Assembly (NCBI GenBank): GCA_036824145.1
Contig: DAITAT010000053.1
Span: 1-12,247, forward strand
Reading direction: 5' to 3'
Source of the DNA: DATMMS01 sp036824145
GTDB lineage: Bacteria > Chloroflexota > Dormibacteria > DASZGP01
DNA length: 12,247 bases
The notes under the pieces are model-generated. The model saw only the letters and a program-made list of their open reading frames with translations. It was not told the DNA's origin and searched no databases. Both the position numbers and the translations under genes were made by a program. This document shows positions 6,220 to 12,247 of this stretch, in pieces (the first letter of the stretch is position 1; every line of letters begins with the position of its first letter).

Positions 6220-7511
6220 GCTGGGATTTTTCGACCGAGCCCGAGTTCCAGGAGAAGCTGGACTGGATGGACAAGTTTGTCAAGGAAGAGGTGTGGCCGC
6301 TGGAGGTGATCGACACTGACCTCGCCGGCTTCACCCGCCTGGTCCGCCCACTCCAGGAAGAGGTCAAAGCGCGCGGGCTCTGGGCGACCCATCTCCCTCC
6401 GGAGCACGGCGGCCAGGGTTACGGCCAGGTCAAGCTCGGCCTTATGCACGAGATCGAGGGCAGCTCGATCTTCGGGCCCACCGTCTTCGGCAACCAGGCG
6501 CCGGACTCCGGCAACTCCGAGATCCTGGCCCTCTACGGAACCGAGGATCAGAAGCAGAAGTGGCTGCGGCCGCTGCTGGACGGTGAATTTCGCTCGGCCT
6601 TCTCCATGACCGAGCCTGCTCCGGGCGCCGGCGCCGACCCTACCATGCTCCGCACCACTGCCCATCGCGAGGGCGACGAGTGGGTGATAAACGGCCACAA
6701 GTGGTTTACCACCAACGCCATGATCGCTGACTTCTTGGTTGCCATGGTTGTCACCGACCCCGACAACGAGAACCAGTACGCGCGCGCCTCGATGATCATC
6801 GTCCCCAAGGACGCCCCAGGGCTCAACGTGGCTCGCAACGTCCCCAGCATGGTCAGCGAGCACGAGCCCTTCGGAATGGGGCACTCCGAGGTCTTCTACG
6901 AGAACTGCCGCGTCCCCCTCGACAACCTCCTCGGCGGAGAGGGCCAGGGCTTCCTGATCGCCCAGATGCGCCTCGGACCGGGCCGCATCCATCACTGCAT
7001 GCGCTGGTTGGGGCAGGCGCGGCGGGCGTTCGACATGCTCTGCGAGTGGGCCTTGCAGCGTGAGGCCTTTGGCGGAGCGCTGGCGCGCAAGCAGACGGTC
7101 CAGAACTGGATCGCCGACTCGGCAGCCGAGATGCAGGCCGCCAGGCTGATGACTCTCCACGCGGCTTGGAAGATGGACCAGGAGGGACCGACGGCGGCGC
7201 GCAAGGAGATCTCAATGATCAAGTTCTTCGGCGCCAAAGTCCTCCATGACGTCATCGACCGGGCCATCCAGGTGCATGGCTCCTTGGGTTTCAGCGCCGA
7301 CCTGCCGCTGGAGGGCATGTACCGCGCGGCCCGGGCGGCCCGGATCTACGACGGCCCCGACGAGGTCCACCGCGTGACGGTGGCTCGCCAGGTGCTCAAG
7401 GAGTACACCCCCAACGAGGGCGACTGGCCGCGTGACCACATCCCAACCCGTCGCCAGGCTGCCCAGCGGAAGTTCGCCGCCCAACTCGAGGCGGCGACCG
7501 CCAATCTGTAG
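6216..7511 (+). CDS. Acyl-CoA dehydrogenase, ACAD10/11-like
   Basis: A 431-residue FAD-dependent acyl-CoA dehydrogenase. Landmarks are the N-terminal helical domain (about 1-125), AFSMTEPAPGAGADP (128-142) and NGHKWFTTNA (159-168) lining FAD and substrate, a middle beta domain to about 235, then the C-terminal helical domain. The stretches GPGRIHHCMRWLGQA (254-268), KEISMIKFFGAK (330-341) and AIQVHGSLGFSAD (350-362), with the ending IYDGPDEVH (377-385), match human ACAD10/ACAD11 rather than ordinary beta-oxidation dehydrogenases. The usual catalytic-base motif YEGT is YDGP here (Asp379). In the ACAD11/LvaC context this enzyme takes a phosphorylated 4-hydroxyacyl-CoA and drives loss of phosphate toward a normal enoyl/3-hydroxyacyl-CoA. 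The kinase needed lies just upstream, and the stop overlaps the next start by one base. Substrate chain length is unknown. Confidence 0.92.
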   Translation: MSWDFSTEPEFQEKLDWMDKFVKEEVWPLEVIDTDLAGFTRLVRPLQEEVKARGLWATHLPPEHGGQGYGQVKLGLMHEIEGSSIFGPTVFGNQAPDSGNSEILALYGTEDQKQKWLRPLLDGEFRSAFSMTEPAPGAGADPTMLRTTAHREGDEWVINGHKWFTTNAMIADFLVAMVVTDPDNENQYARASMIIVPKDAPGLNVARNVPSMVSEHEPFGMGHSEVFYENCRVPLDNLLGGEGQGFLIAQMRLGPGRIHHCMRWLGQARRAFDMLCEWALQREAFGGALARKQTVQNWIADSAAEMQAARLMTLHAAWKMDQEGPTAARKEISMIKFFGAKVLHDVIDRAIQVHGSLGFSADLPLEGMYRAARAARIYDGPDEVHRVTVARQVLKEYTPNEGDWPRDHIPTRRQAAQRKFAAQLEAATANL

Positions 7512-7990
7512 TGAGCCCGGCTCGCGTCTTCAGCATCAATATCTCTGGCGGCGGCGTGCCCAAGCTCCCGGTCTCTGCGGCCGAGGTCGGTGAACTGGGC
7601 ATCGTCGGCGACGACCACGACGACAAGGAGAACCACGGCGGCCCGCTCCAGGCCCTCTGCCTGTACTCGGTTGACGCGCTCCAGCGACTTCAAGCGGAGG
7701 GCCACCCGGTGGTCGCCGGGGGAATGGGGGAGAACATCACTTTCGAGGGCCTCGATGTCTCGGACCTGCGCCCGGGCGACCACTTGCGGATAGGCGCCAT
7801 CGAGGTCGAGATCACCTTCTACGCCAGCCCTTGCCGGACGATTGAGGGCAACTTCAAGGACGGCGTCTTCACGCGGGTGTCCCACAAGGTGCACATTGAG
7901 GACTCCAGGCTCTATGCCCGCATCATCCGTGGCGGACCCATCCGTCAGGGAGACCCGGTCGAACTGATCAAGGAGGCCGCCAAAGCCTGA
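7511..7990 (+). CDS. MOSC-domain protein
   Basis: A 159-residue protein that is essentially one MOSC (molybdenum cofactor sulfurase C-terminal) domain, a beta-rich fold that handles molybdenum cofactor or sulfur transfer. Family marks are HGGPLQALCLYS (42-53), GGMGENITFEGLDV (70-83), a PGDHLRIG strand (88-95) and the conserved cysteine in SPCRTI (Cys108). Stand-alone small MOSC proteins have mostly unproven roles; YiiM-type members detoxify N-hydroxylated bases. The GTG start overlaps the last base of the dehydrogenase stop (TAGTG), so translation is probably coupled to it. It appears to be the last gene of the msrB-to-MOSC run, followed by a hairpin. Nothing in the protein ties it directly to 4-hydroxyacyl chemistry. 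Confidence 0.88.
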   Translation: MSPARVFSINISGGGVPKLPVSAAEVGELGIVGDDHDDKENHGGPLQALCLYSVDALQRLQAEGHPVVAGGMGENITFEGLDVSDLRPGDHLRIGAIEVEITFYASPCRTIEGNFKDGVFTRVSHKVHIEDSRLYARIIRGGPIRQGDPVELIKEAAKA

Positions 7991-7999
7991 AGCGGTGAC

Positions 8000-8030
8000 C
8001 GTGGGCGCGGTCGGCGCGACTGGCGCCACG
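8000..8030 (+). other. Extended hairpin between the MOSC gene and ku
   Basis: CGTGG (8000-8004) pairs with CCACG (8026-8030) and CGC (8006-8008) with GCG (8023-8025); after a small internal loop, GTCG (8010-8013) pairs with CGAC (8017-8020) around a 3-base tip. This makes about 12 base pairs with minor bulges in an 85-base spacer. No T-run follows, so it could be a U-less terminator closing the upstream operon, an mRNA end stabiliser, or a leader element of ku. The pairing is read directly; the function is inference. Confidence 0.4.
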
Positions 8031-8061
8031 CGGCTGTGCCTTGCCCGCCCAGAACACTTGT

Positions 8062-8068
8062 GGGAGGA
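8062..8068 (+). promoter_or_regulatory. Shine-Dalgarno for ku
   Basis: GGGAGGA ends seven bases before the ATG at 8076. It is strong and well spaced, and it sets the start of ku at the MPRSMWKG N-terminus typical of the family. It suggests ku is translated independently at the head of the end-joining cluster. Confidence 0.8.
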
Positions 8069-8075
8069 TTGATCC

Positions 8076-8990
8076 ATGCCTCGTTCGATGTGGAAGGGCG
8101 CGATCAGCTTCGGGATGGTTGCCATCCCGGTCAGGCTGTACCTGGCGACCGAGTCGAAGTCGGTCTCTTTCCGGTCGCTCTGCCCGTGCCACAAGCAGCC
8201 CATCAAGCAGAAGCGGCATTGCCCGGTGGACGACACCACGCTCGACTACAAGGACGTCCTCCGCGGCTTCGAGATCAGCAAGGACGCCTTCGTGGTCATG
8301 GATGACGAGGACTTCGACAACCTGCCACTGGCCAGCGCCCACACCATTGAGGTCCAGGAATTCGTCGACGGCTCAGAGATCCCCGCCGAGCTCTACATGA
8401 AGCAGGCCTACTACCTCGAGCCCGAGAAGGTCGGCATCAAGCCCTACTACCTGATGCGGGAAGCGCTGAAAGACATGGGCAAGGTCGCGGTCGGCAAGAT
8501 CGCGCTGCGCGACCGTGAGCACATGGCGACGATGCGGCCGTTCGGCAAGGGCATGATCGTCAACTCCCTGCACTGGCCGGACGAGATACGTTCGATGGAG
8601 GAGCTCAACCTCCCCGAGGACGAGGTCAAGATCGACAAGCGGGAAATGGCGATGGCCAAGATGCTGATCGAGAACCTCAGCGATGAGTTCGACCCGGAGC
8701 GCTACCACGACGAGTACCGGGAGGCCATCCTCCGCGTCGCCCGGGCCAAGGCGGACGGCGAGGAGATCACCATCGTCGAGCCGGAGTCGCCCAAGGTCAT
8801 GGACCTGATGGCGGCACTGAAGGCGTCGGTCGAGGCCAGCAAGCAGGGTGGCAAGTCGGGGCGAGATCACGCCGAAGAAGCCGAGGCCAAGAGCACCAAG
8901 CCGCGCGTTGTCAAAGCCCGCTCGGCCGCTACCCGTAGCCAAGACAAGGCGGAGGAGAAGCCCCGCCGGAGGGTGGCCAAAGCATCCTGA
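8076..8990 (+). CDS. ku: Ku, non-homologous end-joining protein
   Basis: A 304-residue bacterial Ku. It forms a homodimeric ring that threads onto DNA double-strand ends and recruits LigD. The family N-terminus MWKGAISFGMVAIPVRLY (5-22) opens the beta-barrel core. GFEISKDAFVVMDDEDFDNL (64-83) and the bridge region PYYLMREALKDMGKVAVGKIAL (123-144) follow, then LHWPDEIR (165-172) and the helical arm that contacts LigD. From about residue 255 the tail is Lys/Arg/Ala-rich and low in complexity, as in Ku proteins whose basic extension helps DNA binding and bridging. A partial zinc-ribbon-like patch, CPCHKQPIKQKRHCP (36-50), has three Cys (36, 38, 49) and nearby His39/His48; other Ku proteins may carry a different Cys set or none here. 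The following ligase-like genes on the same strand support the role. Confidence 0.96.
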   Translation: MPRSMWKGAISFGMVAIPVRLYLATESKSVSFRSLCPCHKQPIKQKRHCPVDDTTLDYKDVLRGFEISKDAFVVMDDEDFDNLPLASAHTIEVQEFVDGSEIPAELYMKQAYYLEPEKVGIKPYYLMREALKDMGKVAVGKIALRDREHMATMRPFGKGMIVNSLHWPDEIRSMEELNLPEDEVKIDKREMAMAKMLIENLSDEFDPERYHDEYREAILRVARAKADGEEITIVEPESPKVMDLMAALKASVEASKQGGKSGRDHAEEAEAKSTKPRVVKARSAATRSQDKAEEKPRRRVAKAS

Positions 8991-9027
8991 CGCGCACCGG
9001 GAAGGCTCGGCGATAGGCTTGAGCTGA

Positions 9028-10188
9028 ATGCCAACCAAGCGCCTCACTGTCATCCCTGGCTCCCCACCTCTGCGCTTGGCCGGGCGCGGGCCCGAGCTGG
9101 CGCTACCCTCGCCGCCGCCAGGCGAGGCGACCACGCTCCCGCTTGAGCCGGCGCGCCTCCCGGAGTCGCTGATGCCGATGTTCCCGGGCGGCGCCAGCGA
9201 ACCATTCGACTCGCGGGAGCACCTCTTCGAGGTTCGTTGGGACGGCCTCCGCGCCCTGGCTTTCGTCGAGGGCGGCGGCTACCACCTCCAGGACCAATCG
9301 GGCAACAACATCTCGGAGCTGTTCCCGGAACTGGGCGAGATCCCCCGGCGCCTGAGGGTCGACGAGGTGATCCTCGACGGCATCGTGGTCATCTCCGACA
9401 GCCATGGTCTGCCCGACTTCGCCGCCCTCGACCGCCGCATGCGGCTCTCCAGCGCCGATGGCATGGCACAGGCGGCGGCGCGCCAACCGGCGGCCTTCGT
9501 CGTCTTCGACATCCTCTACGCCGAGGCCCGTTCCGTGATGTCGATGACCCTCTTGAAGCGGCGCAAGCTGCTCAAGGAGGTGCTCGAGGGCGAGGGCCGT
9601 ATCTGCCTCTCAGACGCCGTCGCCGCGGAGGGCGTGGCTTTCTTCGACGCCGCCCGCGAGATGGGCATCGAGGCGGTCATCGCCAAGCGCAAGGACAGCC
9701 TCTACCTCCCCGGCGGCCGCAGCCCCTCCTGGCTGCTGGTGCAGGACGTGCCCCGCCAGGACGTGGTGGTGGCCGGGTACATCCCCGAGAGCGGTGGCGG
9801 CGCCTTCGAATCACTGCTCGCGGGGACCTATGTCGATCACAAGCTGACTTACGCGGGCGCGGTCGGCGGCGGCTTCGATCAGCGCACGGAGCGGCTGCTG
9901 GCCCAGGCGCTGCCCGGGCTTCGCGCTGACGCCGAGGCGCCCGAACGGTCAGAGCGCGTCCCCGCCAACGCTGTCTGGGTGCGGCCGGAGCTGGTGGTTT
10001 CGGTGAAGTTCAGCGAGTGGACGCCGGAGGGCACGCTGCGGTTCCCGATCTTCGTCGGGATGCACCCCGAGGTCGATCCCCTGGCCTGTGTTCGCCATCC
10101 GCTGGTGACGCCCCGGGCCGGGGTCACGCGTCGCCGCAAGGTCAAGATCGAATTGCCCCAGCTCCCCTTTGCTGTCTCGGAGCCCTGA
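9028..10188 (+). CDS. Degenerate LigD-type ATP-dependent DNA ligase domain protein
   Basis: A 386-residue protein with the fold of the LigD ligase domain (nucleotidyltransferase about 46-245, OB fold about 247-355) behind a Pro/Leu-rich extension (1-45). Aligned by eye with the intact ligase downstream, the nucleotidyltransferase motifs are damaged. Motif I KxDGxR is RWDGLR, so the AMP-accepting Lys is Arg70. The Arg of the SRRG-type motif is replaced (DQSG, 89-92). DGE is DGI (Ile119). Motif V WLKIK is WLLVQ (235-239), losing both Lys. Retained are FVVFDILY (157-164), Glu215 and Lys220 of motif IV (EAVIAK), and OB-fold landmarks WVRPELVVSVKFSEWT (317-332). The reading frame is intact and codon use matches its neighbours, so it does not look like a decaying pseudogene. 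I infer it cannot self-adenylate and may serve as a DNA-end or LigD partner. It starts 37 bases after ku; no strong Shine-Dalgarno is seen. Confidence 0.85.
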   Translation: MPTKRLTVIPGSPPLRLAGRGPELALPSPPPGEATTLPLEPARLPESLMPMFPGGASEPFDSREHLFEVRWDGLRALAFVEGGGYHLQDQSGNNISELFPELGEIPRRLRVDEVILDGIVVISDSHGLPDFAALDRRMRLSSADGMAQAAARQPAAFVVFDILYAEARSVMSMTLLKRRKLLKEVLEGEGRICLSDAVAAEGVAFFDAAREMGIEAVIAKRKDSLYLPGGRSPSWLLVQDVPRQDVVVAGYIPESGGGAFESLLAGTYVDHKLTYAGAVGGGFDQRTERLLAQALPGLRADAEAPERSERVPANAVWVRPELVVSVKFSEWTPEGTLRFPIFVGMHPEVDPLACVRHPLVTPRAGVTRRRKVKIELPQLPFAVSEP

Positions 10189-10209
10189 GGCCGACCGGCC
10201 AACTTCCCA

Positions 10210-11814
10210 GTGCCTGACAGGCTCCAGGAGTACAGGCGCAAGCGCAGCTTCGACAAGACGCCGGAGCCCGCCGGGAAGGTGCAGCCCGGGCGCGGCATCA
10301 GCCGCTTCGTGGTCCAGAAGCATCGCGCCAGTCGCCTCCACTACGACCTGCGCCTCGAGATCGGTGGCGTGCTGGTCTCGTGGGCGGTGCCCAAGGGCCC
10401 CAGCCTGGACCCCACCGATCGCCGCCTGGCGGTCCACGTCGAGGATCATCCGATCGAATACTTCGACTTCGAGGGCACCATCCCCAAGGCCGAGTACGGT
10501 GGCGGCACGGTGATGGTCTGGGACTGGGGCGGAGTGCGCTGGCTGGGTCACGATCCCGAGGCGATGATGGCCAAACACGACCTCAAGTTCGAGCTCTTCG
10601 GCCGCAAGCTGCGCGGCGCCTATGCGATCGTCGGCGGCCGGGGAGACGACAAGGCCTGGTTCCTGATCAAGAAGCGGGACCATGGCGCCAGTGACGCCGA
10701 CGTCGCCGAGCAGGACCGCTCGGTGCTCTCGGGGCGGTCGATGGAGGAGATCGCCGCCGCGGGGACGCGAGTCTGGCACTCCGATCGCCCCGCCGCCGAA
10801 CAGGGCCAAGCCGCGGGCGGGTTCGCCGATCTCAAGAACGCCCGCAAGGCGAGCTTCCCGGTGGCAATCGAGCCGATGCTGGCCCATTCCGAGATCAAAC
10901 CCTTCAACGACCCCGACTGGACCTTCGAGCTCAAACTCGACGGCTTCCGCACCCTGGCGCTGGTGCGCAACGGCAAGGTCAGGTTGCTGTCGCGTCGCGG
11001 CCAGGACACCACCAAGCAGTTCCCCGAGCTCCACGACCTCGAGGTGCTGGTGCGGTCCAAGGAGGCCCTGCTCGATGGCGAGGTGGTGGCGCTGGACGAG
11101 GACGGCCTGCCCAGCTTCAGCCGGCTGCAGGAGCGCACCGGCTGGAAGGGCGGACGGTCGGCGCGAGAGCCGCACCCCACCATTCCCATCCTCTACTACG
11201 CTTTCGACCTGCTCTACGACGACGGCTATTCGCTGCTGGGCGTTCCCCTCCGAGAGCGGCGGCGCCTGATGATGGCGCGCCTCCTCGACGGCCCGTCGGT
11301 GCGGCTGCTCGACAGTTTTGGCGGCAACGATGGCGTCCTCCTCTTCGAGGCCGCCAAGGCGCAGGGACAGGAGGGGGTGGTCGCCAAGCAGCTGAGCTCG
11401 ACATACACGCCGGGCAAGCGCAGCCGCAGCTGGCTCAAGATCAAAGCCAACCGCCAGCAGTCGTGCGCCGTCGTCGGCTTCACCGCTCCCCAGGGCGGCC
11501 GCGAGCACTTCGGGTCGCTGGCGCTGGCGGTGCTGGACGACGTCAAGCTCAGCTACGCCGGGCAGGTCGGAAGCGGCTTCGACGGCAGGACGCTGGGCCA
11601 GGTGATGAAGAGTTTGAAGCCGCTGGTGGTGAAGGCACCGAAAGCGCTGGTGCGGAAGGACCTGGCGCCGGCGGACGTCACCTGGGTCCGCCCCGAGCTG
11701 GTCTGCGACGTGAAGTACAACGAGTGGACCAGGGAGAAGGTCCTGCGGCAGCCCACCTTCCTGCGCATGCGTCCCGACCTCACCGTCGACGACTGCCGCC
11801 GGGAGCAGGCCTGA
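10210..11814 (+). CDS. ligD: LigD-type DNA ligase: phosphoesterase plus ligase domains, no polymerase
   Basis: A 534-residue end-joining ligase. Residues about 30-190 form the 3'-phosphoesterase domain: FVVQKHRASRLHYDLRLE (33-50) holds metal and phosphate ligands His38, His44, Asp46 and Arg48, and VEDHPIEYFDFEG (77-89) holds His80. It trims 3' phosphates or ribonucleotides at breaks. Residues about 220-415 form the ATP-dependent ligase core: ELKLDGFR (240-247) with adenylated Lys242, SRRGQDTTKQFPEL (261-274), LLDGEVVALDEDGLPSF (288-304), AFDLLY (331-336), EGVVAK (388-393) and SWLKIK (407-412). An OB fold follows (about 420-525; WVRPELVCDVKYNEWT 492-507). All catalytic residues lost in the preceding gene are present here. 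The primase-polymerase domain of large LigD proteins is absent and may be encoded elsewhere. GTG start, 21 bases after the degenerate ligase gene. Confidence 0.94.
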   Translation: MPDRLQEYRRKRSFDKTPEPAGKVQPGRGISRFVVQKHRASRLHYDLRLEIGGVLVSWAVPKGPSLDPTDRRLAVHVEDHPIEYFDFEGTIPKAEYGGGTVMVWDWGGVRWLGHDPEAMMAKHDLKFELFGRKLRGAYAIVGGRGDDKAWFLIKKRDHGASDADVAEQDRSVLSGRSMEEIAAAGTRVWHSDRPAAEQGQAAGGFADLKNARKASFPVAIEPMLAHSEIKPFNDPDWTFELKLDGFRTLALVRNGKVRLLSRRGQDTTKQFPELHDLEVLVRSKEALLDGEVVALDEDGLPSFSRLQERTGWKGGRSAREPHPTIPILYYAFDLLYDDGYSLLGVPLRERRRLMMARLLDGPSVRLLDSFGGNDGVLLFEAAKAQGQEGVVAKQLSSTYTPGKRSRSWLKIKANRQQSCAVVGFTAPQGGREHFGSLALAVLDDVKLSYAGQVGSGFDGRTLGQVMKSLKPLVVKAPKALVRKDLAPADVTWVRPELVCDVKYNEWTREKVLRQPTFLRMRPDLTVDDCRREQA

Positions 11815-11819
11815 CCCGA

Positions 11820-12247
11820 ATGGCCGGCATCTTCTCGCGTTTCTCGCGCGGCGCCAAGCCGCTGACGCTGACCCAGAAGCACCACATGATGCTGGAGGCG
11901 GTCGAGCTGTACGACGCCGACAAGACCCGCGCCGAGGTCGAGGCGACTCTGCAGGCGCAGGGAGCGTCGGCCGATGAAGCCGCCAGCGTGGCGGAACAGG
12001 CGCAGGCAAAGTTCGAAGACCGGCTGCTCCGAGCCGTGACCCTGCCCGCCTCCGCCAGTCAAGACGTCAACTACTACTTCCTGCTCGGCGTCACGCCTCG
12101 GGCATCGGTCGAACGCATCCGCCGGAGCTACCGGCGCAAGGCCAAGGAGATCCATCCCGATCGCCACCATCTCGAATTCAGCCGCGAGCACTGGAGCCGG
12201 CTGATGACTCTCATCGGCGAGGCTCATGAGGTCCTGACCGACCACGA
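11820..12247 (+). CDS. J-domain (DnaJ-like) protein, 3' end beyond window
   Basis: The frame is open from the ATG at 11820 to the window edge, giving 142 residues plus two bases with no stop. Residues about 84-142 are a J domain, the module that stimulates Hsp70 (DnaK) ATPase. YYFLLGVTPRASVERIRRSY (85-104) is helix I/II, IHPDRHH (111-117) carries the essential HPD (112-114), and ANA-type helix III reads LMTLIGEAHEVLTDH (128-142). The domain is unusual in being preceded by ~80 residues that look like two helices rich in Ala, Glu and Gln (LTQKHHMMLEAVELYDADK, then ASADEAASVAEQAQAKFEDR), so this is not a canonical DnaJ with an N-terminal J domain. It starts 5 bases after the ligD stop, so it is probably cotranscribed with the end-joining genes. 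An Hsp70-linked role in repair-complex turnover is only inference. Confidence 0.85.
   Translation, partial: MAGIFSRFSRGAKPLTLTQKHHMMLEAVELYDADKTRAEVEATLQAQGASADEAASVAEQAQAKFEDRLLRAVTLPASASQDVNYYFLLGVTPRASVERIRRSYRRKAKEIHPDRHHLEFSREHWSRLMTLIGEAHEVLTDH

Noticed and set aside
9028..10188. The ligase-like gene as a decaying pseudogene
   Set aside because: The frame is unbroken over 386 codons, structural motifs and the OB fold are kept, and the changes cluster at catalytic positions, which fits repurposing better than decay. Comparison with relatives would decide.
9949..12009. A 686-codon open frame on the minus strand across the two ligase genes
   Set aside because: It lies opposite well-supported ligase genes. 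Its product is a His/Gln/Arg-rich sequence typical of the antisense of GC-rich coding DNA, with no recognisable domain.
1..12247. Phage defence, toxin-antitoxin, CRISPR or mobile element content
   Set aside because: No repeats with spacers, transposase, integrase, nuclease-effector pair or terminal inverted repeats were seen. Ku and LigD here have the form of housekeeping end joining.

Overview
The window is GC-rich, gene-dense bacterial chromosome with strong G/C preference at third codon positions, several GTG starts, and short or overlapping gene junctions. Ku plus a LigD-type ligase, an AidB-like dehydrogenase, a YetF/DUF421 membrane protein and an ACAD10/11-like lipid module suggest a free-living, probably soil, high-GC bacterium (Actinomycetota, Chloroflexota or Dormibacterota-like). 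That placement is inference, because no marker gene is present. I see no tRNA, rRNA, CRISPR array, transposase, phage gene or att site, and no gene-free stretch longer than about 120 bases.

Left part (1-3829). The 3' end of an unrecognised gene (1-174) runs into an AI-2E/PerM-family permease gene (129-1418, +). Facing it on the minus strand are an AidB-like acyl-CoA dehydrogenase gene (1982-3829) and, 28 bases downstream of it, a DUF421/YetF membrane protein gene (1435-1953). The 28-base gap is almost filled by a perfect 8-bp inverted repeat that abuts the DUF421 start codon.

Middle part (3951-7990, all +). A divergent spacer leads to msrB, then a tight run: histidine phosphatase, APH-type kinase, an overlooked 58-codon ORF, an ACAD10/11-type acyl-CoA dehydrogenase and a MOSC-domain protein. 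The kinase and dehydrogenase are separate-gene versions of the two domains fused in animal ACAD11, and of the LvaA/LvaC pair that handles 4-hydroxyacyl-CoAs. The small ORF is joined to its neighbours by ATGA overlaps at both ends. The likely theme is phosphorylation of a hydroxyacyl-CoA followed by dehydrogenase-type chemistry, with the phosphatase and MOSC protein in unknown accessory roles.

Right part (8076-12247, all +). This is a non-homologous end-joining cluster: Ku, a ligase-domain protein that has lost several catalytic residues, an intact LigD-type protein (phosphoesterase plus ligase, no polymerase domain), and, 5 bases after ligD, a J-domain protein cut by the window edge. The most unusual item is the degenerate ligase between Ku and the active ligase: motif I Lys is Arg, the DGE Glu is Ile, and both motif V Lys are gone, while the fold is otherwise preserved. 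It looks like a retained pseudo-enzyme that could act as a scaffold or DNA-end-binding partner. The J-domain gene may be a further member of this repair operon.
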